40,980 nucleotides of DNA, taken from a virus. A model generated the notes under the pieces. That model was given only the letters and a program-made list of their open reading frames with translations. It did no database searches and was not told the origin of the DNA. Each line of letters starts with the position of its first letter. Position 1 is the first letter of the stretch. The stretch is taken from positions 1 through 40,980 of the IMG/VR virus record IMGVR_UViG_3300025030_000226; one strand, written 5' to 3'. This document shows, piece by piece, positions 34,485 through 40,980 of the stretch. Position numbers and translations under genes: made by a program.

Positions 34485-36889
34485 TTGGCAGCCCGATTCG
34501 GCAACATCCTCGGATATTAACTGAATTTATTAAGGGACTTCAGAACCTGGATACGACCGGGTTAGAGATCTCTTTCTGTTTTGTCGATGACTGTGAAAAT
34601 ACAGAACTGACGGATACATTAGAAAAGCTACCCCTCGATCCCGTTCACATTATTACCCCTGCTAATGGTCTAAAAGAGACGTATATTTGTGATGAGCAGA
34701 CCCACCACTGGGCTGGAAAAGACTCCCTAGTTTGGCGAGTCGCCAGTCATAAGAATATACTGATTCAGGAGGCGCTGAATGGAACCTTTGACTACTTGTT
34801 TCTCGTTGATTCTGACATCATACTTGATCCCCGGACTCTACATCACCTCGTCCAACAGCAGGAAGATCCTGGAAATGAGGGGGTCAGAATTTATTCTTCG
34901 ACATTCTGGACGAAGTGGGAACCTCACCTGTCAGAACTACCCCAAGTCTGGGAATCGGGACAATACAACCTCTCGCCGGAGTTTATCGAAAAACTAAAAA
35001 TTCCCGGAATCTATGAAGTAGGAGGGCTGGGCGCATGTACACTTATATCGAGATCAGTTCTGGAGGCCGGGGTGACCTTCAATCAAGTCTCCAATTTGGA
35101 TCTCTGGGGGGAAGACCGCCACTTTTGCCATTCTGCCCGACAAATGGGGTTCAAATTATATGCCGATACTACACTCCAACAGAAGCATATTTACCGATTG
35201 AGCGACCTACCCCAGAAGATCCTCCTCAGTATCCTCGTCCGAAATGAAGCTGATCGTTATCTAAAGGAAGTGTTAGAACATGCCAAACAGTACGTCGATG
35301 AGATCATGGTCCTGGATGACGGCTCAACCGATAGGACCGTTGAGCTATGCAGGAGCACCTTGGCAGGATATCCCCGCACTATTCATCTTTCTGCACAATC
35401 CTCTTTTTCAAGAGAGAGCGAACTTCGGAAACGACAGTGGAACTTGGCTCAACAAAGTGATGCTGATTGGATTCTGGTCCTCGATGCCGACGAGATTTTG
35501 GAGGGCCGGATCATCACCGAGATCCGGGAACTGGTAAAAGAGACCAACTATGATGCCGTTGCCTTCCGCCTCTACGATATGTGGGACAAAATCCACTACC
35601 GGGAAGACCCCTACTGGGAAGCCCACAAACATTTCCGGCCCTTTTTAGTCCGGGCCAGCGCCGTCAAAGACCCGGCATTTGCCGATCAGAACCTTCACTG
35701 CGGCAGGCTTCCTCTGGCGGTTAATTCTCTCCCTACGCGACTCAGTTCAATCCGGCTCAAGCATTACGGGTGGGCCAAGGTTGCAGATCGGGACGAGAAA
35801 TACTGGCGCTACAAAACCTTAGACCCGGACGCTAAGTATGGTATACAAGCCCAATATGACAGCATTAAGGATAAAAATCCAAAATTAAAACGATTTGATC
35901 CCTTGCCGGGGCTTTCTCTCTGCATGATTGTCAAGAACGAGGAGAAATATTTACAGGACTGTCTGGACTCCGCAAGGGGCCTGGTAAATGAAATTATTAT
36001 TGTGGATACGGGCTCAACAGATTCTACAGTTAAAATTGCAAAACGAAACGGGGCTAAAGTCTTTAACTTCGCTTGGATCAACGATTTCTCTGCCGCTAGA
36101 AACTACGCCCTCGAACAAGCCCACCACCAGTGGATCTTAGTCCTAGACGCCGATGAAACCCTTGATCGGGGCAGTCACACAATCATTAAAGAGGCGATAA
36201 AATCAGAACGAAAATTTATCTATAGCGCCACCGTAGTCAATGAACTAGTTAATAAAACTACGGAGCATCTCACAGCCAGGCTCTTTCCTAACAGTGATCT
36301 GATCCGCTATAAAAATGTCATACATGAACAGCCAGTAGACCAACTTAACGAAGTAACGGACCTCCCCCTGACGGCCTTTGTAATTTACCATAAGGGCTAT
36401 CATGCCGATATGGTCATTTCTAGACAGAAGAACAAACGGAATCTAGATCTTCTCCAAAAACGAATCTTCGATAATCTGCTAGATCCATTACCTAGAATGT
36501 CCGTAGCTCAAGAACTAGAGGGCGTTGGCAATATCTTTGAGGCGGTCGATCAGCTTCGCATCGGCCTCCATCTCTGCCGACTCATGAACTCTCCACCCGC
36601 CCTTCTGGAACAGATTGCTTCAGATTTGGTCAACTTGGGAGCGCGCCATGAGAATCATAATCTTGCTTATCATGAGGCAAAGATGTTTCTTCTGACCTAT
36701 CCTAATCCAACTCACCCAGGATTTTGGATCGGCTATGCTGAATCTCAATTAAAAATGAACGATGGTGGAGCAAAAGACAGTTGGCAGAAAGCCGTTAAAT
36801 ACGGAAATACTCCGATCGTCTACGGAAGTCTTGAAGAGATTAAAACCAGGGCCGAAAAACTAAAGGCTCAACTTCTTCAACCTGTTTAA
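34454..36889 (+). CDS. Triple-domain GT-A glycosyltransferase
   Basis: This 811-residue protein has a TTG start (AGAGGA 12 bases upstream). There are three glycosyltransferase units. Residues about 1-230 have FVDDC near 43 and the DxD-like VDSDIIL near 117-122. Residues about 255-470 have LSILVRNEADRYL, LDDGSTDRT and LVLDADEIL. Residues about 485-640 have LSLCMIVKNEEKYL, VDTGSTDST and LVLDADETL. The last two are typical GT2 domains with the DxD metal site. Residues about 650-811 are helical and TPR-like, which could hold an acceptor protein. It would transfer sugars, possibly onto phage adhesins or a host surface polymer. The fusion of three domains is unusual in a phage. Confidence 0.85.
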   Translation: MLQTSPAKILIGSPIRQHPRILTEFIKGLQNLDTTGLEISFCFVDDCENTELTDTLEKLPLDPVHIITPANGLKETYICDEQTHHWAGKDSLVWRVASHKNILIQEALNGTFDYLFLVDSDIILDPRTLHHLVQQQEDPGNEGVRIYSSTFWTKWEPHLSELPQVWESGQYNLSPEFIEKLKIPGIYEVGGLGACTLISRSVLEAGVTFNQVSNLDLWGEDRHFCHSARQMGFKLYADTTLQQKHIYRLSDLPQKILLSILVRNEADRYLKEVLEHAKQYVDEIMVLDDGSTDRTVELCRSTLAGYPRTIHLSAQSSFSRESELRKRQWNLAQQSDADWILVLDADEILEGRIITEIRELVKETNYDAVAFRLYDMWDKIHYREDPYWEAHKHFRPFLVRASAVKDPAFADQNLHCGRLPLAVNSLPTRLSSIRLKHYGWAKVADRDEKYWRYKTLDPDAKYGIQAQYDSIKDKNPKLKRFDPLPGLSLCMIVKNEEKYLQDCLDSARGLVNEIIIVDTGSTDSTVKIAKRNGAKVFNFAWINDFSAARNYALEQAHHQWILVLDADETLDRGSHTIIKEAIKSERKFIYSATVVNELVNKTTEHLTARLFPNSDLIRYKNVIHEQPVDQLNEVTDLPLTAFVIYHKGYHADMVISRQKNKRNLDLLQKRIFDNLLDPLPRMSVAQELEGVGNIFEAVDQLRIGLHLCRLMNSPPALLEQIASDLVNLGARHENHNLAYHEAKMFLLTYPNPTHPGFWIGYAESQLKMNDGGAKDSWQKAVKYGNTPIVYGSLEEIKTRAEKLKAQLLQPV

Positions 36890-36892
36890 TTC

Positions 36893-36921
36893 TTGTTGAT
36901 TCCCCCAATTAAAATAAGAGT
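36893..36921 (+). promoter_or_regulatory. Promoter-like motif TTG-N14-TAAAATAA
   Basis: TTG at 36893 and TAAAAT at 36910-36915, followed by AAGAGT. It has the same geometry as at 14000, 26703 and 30046. It lies behind the glycosyltransferase stop and about 80 bases before the Gly-rich gene. Confidence 0.5.
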
Positions 36922-36922
36922 A

Positions 36923-36964
36923 GGGATAACTCTGTCCCGAAGTTCTTTAAGCGCATAAGAACTT
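36923..36964 (+). promoter_or_regulatory. Structured 5' leader of the Gly-rich gene
   Basis: A small GGGA/TCCC stem (36923-36938) is followed by a perfect 8-bp hairpin AAGTTCTT / AAGAACTT (36940-36947 with 36957-36964, 9-base loop). AAAAGGAATT and the ATG at 36997 follow. The hairpins could stabilise the mRNA. GTTTCC after the stem is too poor in T for a clear terminator. Confidence 0.45.
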
Positions 36965-36996
36965 GTTTCCATTTAGCTAAAAGGAATTAATCTAAA

Positions 36997-39255
36997 ATGA
37001 CCCAAACCAATGACCTCTTAAAAGGGGGCAAATGGTCGTACGATTTAGGCGGAGCCGGTCTTATCAACATCGGCGACGGAAATCCTAACAGTACAGGATC
37101 TCCTGGCACTGCTTCTGCGGGCGTAATCACTGGACGCAAAGAACGGGCTTTAACTATTTCCGTCGCTACGACGACGACCGCCGCGACAGCGGGCGGAGCT
37201 TTAAATCTGACTGCCGGTGCCGGAGCGACTTCCGGGGCAGGCGGTGCTGTCGTTATGACTGGTGGCGTCGGCGGTACAACTGGTACTGGCGGCGCTTTAA
37301 CTTTGAGATCCGGTGCTGGCGGTACTACCTCTGGTGTTTCCGGCGCTGTTACTCTCGCGACGGGGGCTCCTACGGCCCTCTCTGGTTCCGCTTCTGGTAC
37401 GCTCTCAATTAACACGGCTGCTGGCGCGACCTCCGCCGCTGCTGGCGGCTCTACCGGCGGCGCTTCTGGTGCCCTTACAATTGAATCTAACAACGGCGGT
37501 ACAGGAACTACGACTGGTACTGGTGGTGCCTCTGGTGCCCTTACACTACAATCTGGTCTTGGTGGTGCTTCTGGTGCTGCTGGTACAGGTGGTGCTTCAG
37601 GCGCAATTATTCTTCGGTCACAAGCTGGTGGCGCCGTCACTACTTCCGGTACGGGCGGTGCTTCTGGTGCAGTAACCATTAGTTCTGGTGTTGGCGGTAC
37701 GTCAGCAACTGGGACGGGGGGAGTTTCCGGTAATCTCAGCGTTCGGACAAGTGCTGGCGGTGCTGCTACTGGAGCTGGTACAGGTGGTGCTTCCGGTACG
37801 GCCTCTTATGGCTCGGGTGCTGGTGGCGCCACGGTTGGCTCTGGTACAGCGGGAGCGGCTGGTGCGGTTACTCTCTCGGGCGGAGCCGGTGGAGCAGCTA
37901 CTACAGGCACAGGCGGCGCCGGTGCGACTGTAAATATTACAGCCGGTGCTGGTGGTAACGGATCTGTGGCCTCTGGTGCTGCCGGTACGATTGCTATTAC
38001 GGCTGGTGCTGCTGGTACGGGAGGAAACGTCGCGGGTGGTGCCGGTACCTTCGTAGGTGGTGCTGGCGTTGGAACGGGTGCCGGTGGCGCTCTGACCTTT
38101 ACAGGCGGTGCTTCTGGTGCCGGGGCTACAGGTGTCGGCGGTGCCGTCGCACTGGTTGGAGGCGCATCCGGCGCTACCAATGACGCTGGCGGTGCAGTCT
38201 CCTCGACGGGCGGTGCTGGTGCCGGTACGGGCGCTGGTGGTGCTGCAAGTCTAATTGGCGGTGCGGCTGGTGCTACTGGTACTGGTGGCGCGGTTACCCT
38301 TACTACTGGTCTTGGTGGAGCTACTTCTGGCGTATCCGGCGCAATAACAGTCGAAACAGCAGCCGGAGCAGCCGGTCTTGGTTCTGCTTCTGGTGTCGTT
38401 CTCATTAACTCTGGAACTGGCTCAACCTCTACGGCTGGAACTGGTGGTGCTTCTGGTACGGTTACAGTTCGGTCTAACGCGGGCGGTGCTGCGATTGCAT
38501 CTGCACAGACAGGCGGGGCTTCCGGTGCCATCACTGTAGAGTCTAGTGTAGGTGGCGTTGGCATCACGACTGGTACTGGTGGTGCCTCTGGTGCAGTAAC
38601 GATTCAATCTGGTATTGGTGGAGCCTCTGGAGCTGCTGGTACTGGTGGGGCGTCAGGCGTTCTGACTCTCCGCTCGCAAGCTGGTGGTGCAGCCACAACC
38701 AGTACCGCAACGGGCGGCGCTGGTGGTAACGTCCTCATTACGGGCGGCGACGGCGGTGCTGTCACTGCGGCTGGTACAGGGGGTAAGGGCGCTAATGTTA
38801 TCCTGACTCCTGGTACGGGCGGGACAACCTCCGGTGGTACGGCTGGCGTTGATGGTGTTATCCTGCATCGTGGTACTAGCCTAGGTAAAACGACTGTCAC
38901 AGCTATGACCACAACCGCTGCTATCACAGTCGCCGCCCTTCGCGGAGGTTTGATTACAGCCAATCAAGGTGGTGGTGGCGCTGCTACTTACACCATGCCC
39001 ACAGGTACTGCGATTGATACAGCCTTCGGAGGTTCCGCTAATCTGGCAGTTGGGGATAGTTTTGATTTTGTCATTACTAACATCTCAACCAACGCTGCTG
39101 AAGATGTCACGGTTGCCGGTGATACTGGGTCTACGATGACGGATGGTGGTAGCTTAACGGTTGCTTCTAACGATGGTGTTACTTCAATCTCTTCGGCTAC
39201 TTTCAGAATGGTACGGACTGGTACGAATGCTTGGCAGGGATACCGGATGTCCTAG
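36997..39255 (+). CDS. Gly/Ala/Ser-rich repeat appendage protein
   Basis: This 752-residue protein has ATG after AAGGAA. The first 45 residues (LLKGGKWSYDLGGAGLINIG) form an anchor. Residues about 50-625 are almost entirely Gly, Ala, Thr, Ser and Val in short units of the type GGASGAVTIQSG and GGTGTGGALTL. A long internal duplication is visible: the units at 37324-37640 resemble those at 38320-38690. The C-terminal 120 residues form a normal globular domain (TVTAMTTTAAITVAAL, VGDSFDFVITNISTNAAEDV, WQGYRMS). Repeats of this kind may fold as a flat beta-solenoid or polyglycine bundle. It is probably a fibre or adhesin. Reverse-strand open frames over it are shadows. Confidence 0.72.
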   Translation: MTQTNDLLKGGKWSYDLGGAGLINIGDGNPNSTGSPGTASAGVITGRKERALTISVATTTTAATAGGALNLTAGAGATSGAGGAVVMTGGVGGTTGTGGALTLRSGAGGTTSGVSGAVTLATGAPTALSGSASGTLSINTAAGATSAAAGGSTGGASGALTIESNNGGTGTTTGTGGASGALTLQSGLGGASGAAGTGGASGAIILRSQAGGAVTTSGTGGASGAVTISSGVGGTSATGTGGVSGNLSVRTSAGGAATGAGTGGASGTASYGSGAGGATVGSGTAGAAGAVTLSGGAGGAATTGTGGAGATVNITAGAGGNGSVASGAAGTIAITAGAAGTGGNVAGGAGTFVGGAGVGTGAGGALTFTGGASGAGATGVGGAVALVGGASGATNDAGGAVSSTGGAGAGTGAGGAASLIGGAAGATGTGGAVTLTTGLGGATSGVSGAITVETAAGAAGLGSASGVVLINSGTGSTSTAGTGGASGTVTVRSNAGGAAIASAQTGGASGAITVESSVGGVGITTGTGGASGAVTIQSGIGGASGAAGTGGASGVLTLRSQAGGAATTSTATGGAGGNVLITGGDGGAVTAAGTGGKGANVILTPGTGGTTSGGTAGVDGVILHRGTSLGKTTVTAMTTTAAITVAALRGGLITANQGGGGAATYTMPTGTAIDTAFGGSANLAVGDSFDFVITNISTNAAEDVTVAGDTGSTMTDGGSLTVASNDGVTSISSATFRMVRTGTNAWQGYRMS

Positions 39256-39275
39256 TAACAAACCTCAATAACTGG

Positions 39276-39281
39276 TACAAT
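39276..39281 (+). promoter_or_regulatory. Possible extended -10 (TGG-TACAAT)
   Basis: TGG at 39273-39275 and TACAAT at 39276-39281. No good -35 is present and the hairpin begins immediately after it, so this may be a chance match. Confidence 0.25.
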
Positions 39282-39320
39282 AGAAGCTGAGAACCAAAAC
39301 CTCTCGGCTTCTATTATTAT
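39282..39320 (+). terminator. Intrinsic terminator-like hairpin after the Gly-rich gene
   Basis: AGAAGCTGAGA (39282-39292) pairs with TCTCGGCTTCT (39302-39312), 11 pairs including one T-G, with a 9-base loop, followed by ATTATTATTGG. The tail is only moderately T-rich. Confidence 0.55.
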
Positions 39321-39337
39321 TGGAGACTTTAGCTCAG

Positions 39338-39655
39338 ATGTCTAGAAACAAACCCTTTGCAGAACTGCTGGAAGCAGGTCCGTCCCAGAATGGAGCGGAC
39401 GAAGAAAATAATATGACGGGAATTACCATTACCTACACAGCTCCGGAGAACAAACTCCCCAAACTACGGGAACTCTACGCCGCAGCAATGGCCGCCGATG
39501 AAATTAGTAGGGCCACGTACCAGACAGCTCAAAATATTGCAGACCGCTATAGTTCGCAACTCAACCTAGCGGCAGAAATTTCAGGCATCAAAGAGGGTAC
39601 TCCCTTTACCTTTGATCTACAAACTGGCGTCTTCACTGTCTCTTTGGGTAGTTAA
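39338..39655 (+). CDS. Small helical unknown protein
   Basis: The ATG at 39338 is preferred, with GGAG 12 bases upstream; a TTG at 39320 would add six residues. The protein is about 105 residues. Residues 25-65 contain YTAPENKLPKLRELYAAAMA and then a second helix (EISRATYQTAQNIADRYSSQ), and the end is beta-like (GTPFTFDLQTGVFTVSLG). It has no recognised family. It lies between the fibre-like gene and the phosphoesterase. Confidence 0.6.
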   Translation: MSRNKPFAELLEAGPSQNGADEENNMTGITITYTAPENKLPKLRELYAAAMAADEISRATYQTAQNIADRYSSQLNLAAEISGIKEGTPFTFDLQTGVFTVSLGS

Positions 39656-39678
39656 ACTCTACCAAATAGGATGACTAC

Positions 39679-39707
39679 TTGCTCTATACCTCTTTATTTG
39701 ATATACT
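39679..39707 (+). promoter_or_regulatory. Promoter of the phosphoesterase gene
   Basis: TTGCTC at 39679-39684, 17 bases, then TATACT at 39702-39707 (TGA before it). The gene starts 34 bases later, with GAGAGGA as ribosome site. Confidence 0.65.
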
Positions 39708-39740
39708 AATCGTGGTGAATCGGAACAGAGAGGATGGAGC

Positions 39741-40520
39741 ATGATCCAAAATGTGCCGAAGATGGTACGCATCAAAGTAGAGGACACCAAAGAACTCAAG
39801 TTTATGCCTATCGGCGACTGTCATATTGGTGCCTCAACCCACGATCCTAAGACTCTCAAAAAAGTTATCAACAGGGCCCTCGAAGAGAGAGCCTACGTAC
39901 TTTTATGCGGGGATCTGGTTAATTTAAACCTGCGTAATAGCAAGGGCTCTGTCTATGAGGATACTCTATCTCCTGAGCATCAGCTAGAAGCAGCGATTGA
40001 AACTTTCATGCCTCTGGCTGATGCTGGCTTGCTCTTAGGTAGTTTATCAGGGAATCATGAGGACAGATGCACGCGCGAGGTTGGCATTTCAGCCATGAGG
40101 TACATCGCCAAAGGACTCCGCACAGAGGATCTTGGGCCGAACGCCATCATTCAAATAGTCCTCCCCGATTCCACCTGGAATATTTTTGCGGCCCATGGAT
40201 CTGGCGGGGGCGGTACACAAGCTAGTAAAGCCAGTAAATTAGAAAAACTTGCTTTACTTTGCCCCCTAGCAGATATTATTTTAGTCGGTCATGTACACGC
40301 CGACGTTAATTTTACCAGCCAGACGTTCAGGCCCAATAATTCCGGTGTGGGTGTCCACCTGAGGCATCACTTCGTAACAGGGTCTACACAAAGCTGGGGA
40401 GGCTATGCAGCAACCAATAACATGCAACCTAACCGAACAGGTTCTTGGCTCTTAACGTTATCCTGTCGGGACAAAGACAAGAGTCAACCTAAAAAGCTCT
40501 TCTCTGAGTTTATTTATTAG
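39741..40520 (+). CDS. Calcineurin-like metallophosphoesterase
   Basis: This 259-residue protein has the full metal-binding set in order: GDCHIG (D26, H28), CGDLVN (D58), GNHE (N105, H106), AHGSGGGG (about 155) and GHVH (about 190). It therefore should be an active two-metal phosphoesterase. The family cuts phosphodiester or phosphomonoester bonds. In phages, members range from nucleases to nucleotide hydrolases, and the substrate cannot be told from sequence. The start ATG follows GAGAGGATGGAG. It has its own promoter and is not co-transcribed with the structural genes. Confidence 0.85.
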   Translation: MIQNVPKMVRIKVEDTKELKFMPIGDCHIGASTHDPKTLKKVINRALEERAYVLLCGDLVNLNLRNSKGSVYEDTLSPEHQLEAAIETFMPLADAGLLLGSLSGNHEDRCTREVGISAMRYIAKGLRTEDLGPNAIIQIVLPDSTWNIFAAHGSGGGGTQASKASKLEKLALLCPLADIILVGHVHADVNFTSQTFRPNNSGVGVHLRHHFVTGSTQSWGGYAATNNMQPNRTGSWLLTLSCRDKDKSQPKKLFSEFIY

Positions 40521-40683
40521 ACTTCTCCTCTCTCTCCCACTGTAACTCTCCTTCCCAACTCATCTGCCGCCCGCGAGGATGTGTCGCAAGCCCCCACTCC
40601 AGATCTCTGTGCCACCAGCCACAATAAGGACACCCCTCAATCATCTTTTTCCCGTTATTAGGACAAGGATCATCTGCTCTCAT
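40510..40683 (-). CDS. Possible small zinc-ribbon protein on the minus strand
   Basis: This would be 57 residues from the ATG at 40683, chosen because GAGGGAG precedes it (a GTG at 40707 would lengthen it by eight). It contains CPNN, then CPYCGWWH, which could bind zinc, and ends Lys/Glu-rich. It overlaps the end of the phosphoesterase gene by 11 bases in convergent orientation. If real, it is the only minus-strand gene besides tnpB. It could be a chance frame, since the reverse strand is purine-rich. Confidence 0.4.
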   Translation of the reverse strand: MRADDPCPNNGKKMIEGCPYCGWWHRDLEWGLATHPRGRQMSWEGELQWEREEKSNK

Positions 40684-40759
40684 CTCTCCCTCTTTTCTCT
40701 CTTGCACTCAATCAAGTTCATAATAATAGTATAAGATAATTGGGAAGGAGATTCAATCC

Positions 40760-40980
40760 ATGGCCAAAACGTTAGAAGAGGCCAAAGAGACAGCAGCGAA
40801 TATTACCGCCGCCTTCGAGGGCGGAAAAGGTTACTGTACTTTAGCAGGTAATCGAGACGGTCAGATTATATCTTTTGGGTTTATCCAATTTGCTGCCGGG
40901 CAAGGGAAGTTACAACCTGTCATCAAGGCGATGAACAAACGAAACCCCGAACTCTTCTCTAAGTGTTGTACTGTCTATGT
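40760..40980 (+). CDS. Lysin/glycosidase-like protein, N-terminal part (3' end outside window)
   Basis: ATG at 40760 follows GGAAGGAG. The 73 visible residues read through ITAAFEGGKGYCTLAGNRDG and then ISFGFIQFAAGQGKLQP. The pattern FEGG...LAGN.DGQ.ISFG..Q is known from phage endolysins of a chitosanase/lysozyme-like family, where the Glu of FEGG is the likely acid. It would degrade peptidoglycan for lysis. The gene runs off the right edge, so the catalytic domain and any binding domain cannot be judged in full. A TTGCAC at about 40703 and TA-rich sequence upstream could be its promoter. Confidence 0.72.
   Translation, partial: MAKTLEEAKETAANITAAFEGGKGYCTLAGNRDGQIISFGFIQFAAGQGKLQPVIKAMNKRNPELFSKCCTVY

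Noticed and set aside
36987-38963. Long reverse-strand frames rich in Pro, Ala and Val (36987-37679, 37806-38567, 38604-38963)
   Set aside because: They are the complement of Gly/Ala codon repeats in the + strand gene, so low complexity keeps them open. The + strand frame has a ribosome site and a globular end domain.

Overview
This window is about 41 kb of the late, virion-building region of a tailed double-stranded DNA phage (Caudoviricetes). It is probably a podovirus-like phage, seen either as a free genome or in a metagenome contig. Nearly every gene reads on the + strand in tightly packed order. The left half carries recognisable virion genes: a P22-type portal protein, a scaffold-like protein, and a major capsid protein of the N4-gp56/DUF4043 family. 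I see no tRNA, no integrase and no ordinary bacterial gene. The host cannot be named. Two candidate promoters sit so close to their ATG that the mRNAs would be leaderless, which only weakly hints at a host lineage where leaderless genes are common.

Layout. 1-2121: portal (cut by the left edge) and a conserved-position unknown. 2167 to about 3480: a lone TnpB element on the opposite strand, with a recognisable right end, inserted inside the head operon. 3638-6274: scaffold, major capsid protein and a small capsid-associated protein, followed by a strong terminator at 6294-6345. 6363-9358: three small basic proteins, a head-tail connector that seems to use an ATT start codon, a one-helix membrane protein and an unknown virion-like protein. 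9586-13997: a tail hub-like protein and a long tail fibre. 14046-26349: three very large consecutive genes (930, 667 and 2496 aa) that look like internal/ejection proteins. The second has an M15-like peptidase fold missing one metal ligand, and the third has a zincin HELAH motif.

26346-33475 is an accessory appendage region. It holds two paralogous proteins built of FPATSATVTVNNS repeats, a beta-helix protein between them, and three tandem paralogues of an adhesin carrying the WDAKGDLAVATGAD module. Two of these share a perfect 125-bp repeat. 33488-36889 holds an unknown gene, a SAM methyltransferase and an 811-aa protein with three GT-A glycosyltransferase domains. 36997-39255 encodes a 752-aa Gly/Ala/Ser-rich repeat protein. 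39338-40980 holds a small protein, a calcineurin-like phosphoesterase, a possible minus-strand zinc-ribbon protein and the start of a lysin.

How it works together. The left part builds the capsid and tail, the 14-26 kb genes would be loaded into the head and ejected with the DNA, and the right part makes surface appendages plus enzymes that could decorate them or the host surface. Four genes in the right part are preceded by the same promoter-like motif (TTG-N13/14-TAaAATAA), so the appendage genes may be co-regulated as a regulon separate from the head operon. The most unusual features are the TnpB element inside the head operon, the mosaic adhesin array with its adjacent glycosylation cassette, and repeats that are identical in protein but almost completely recoded in DNA.
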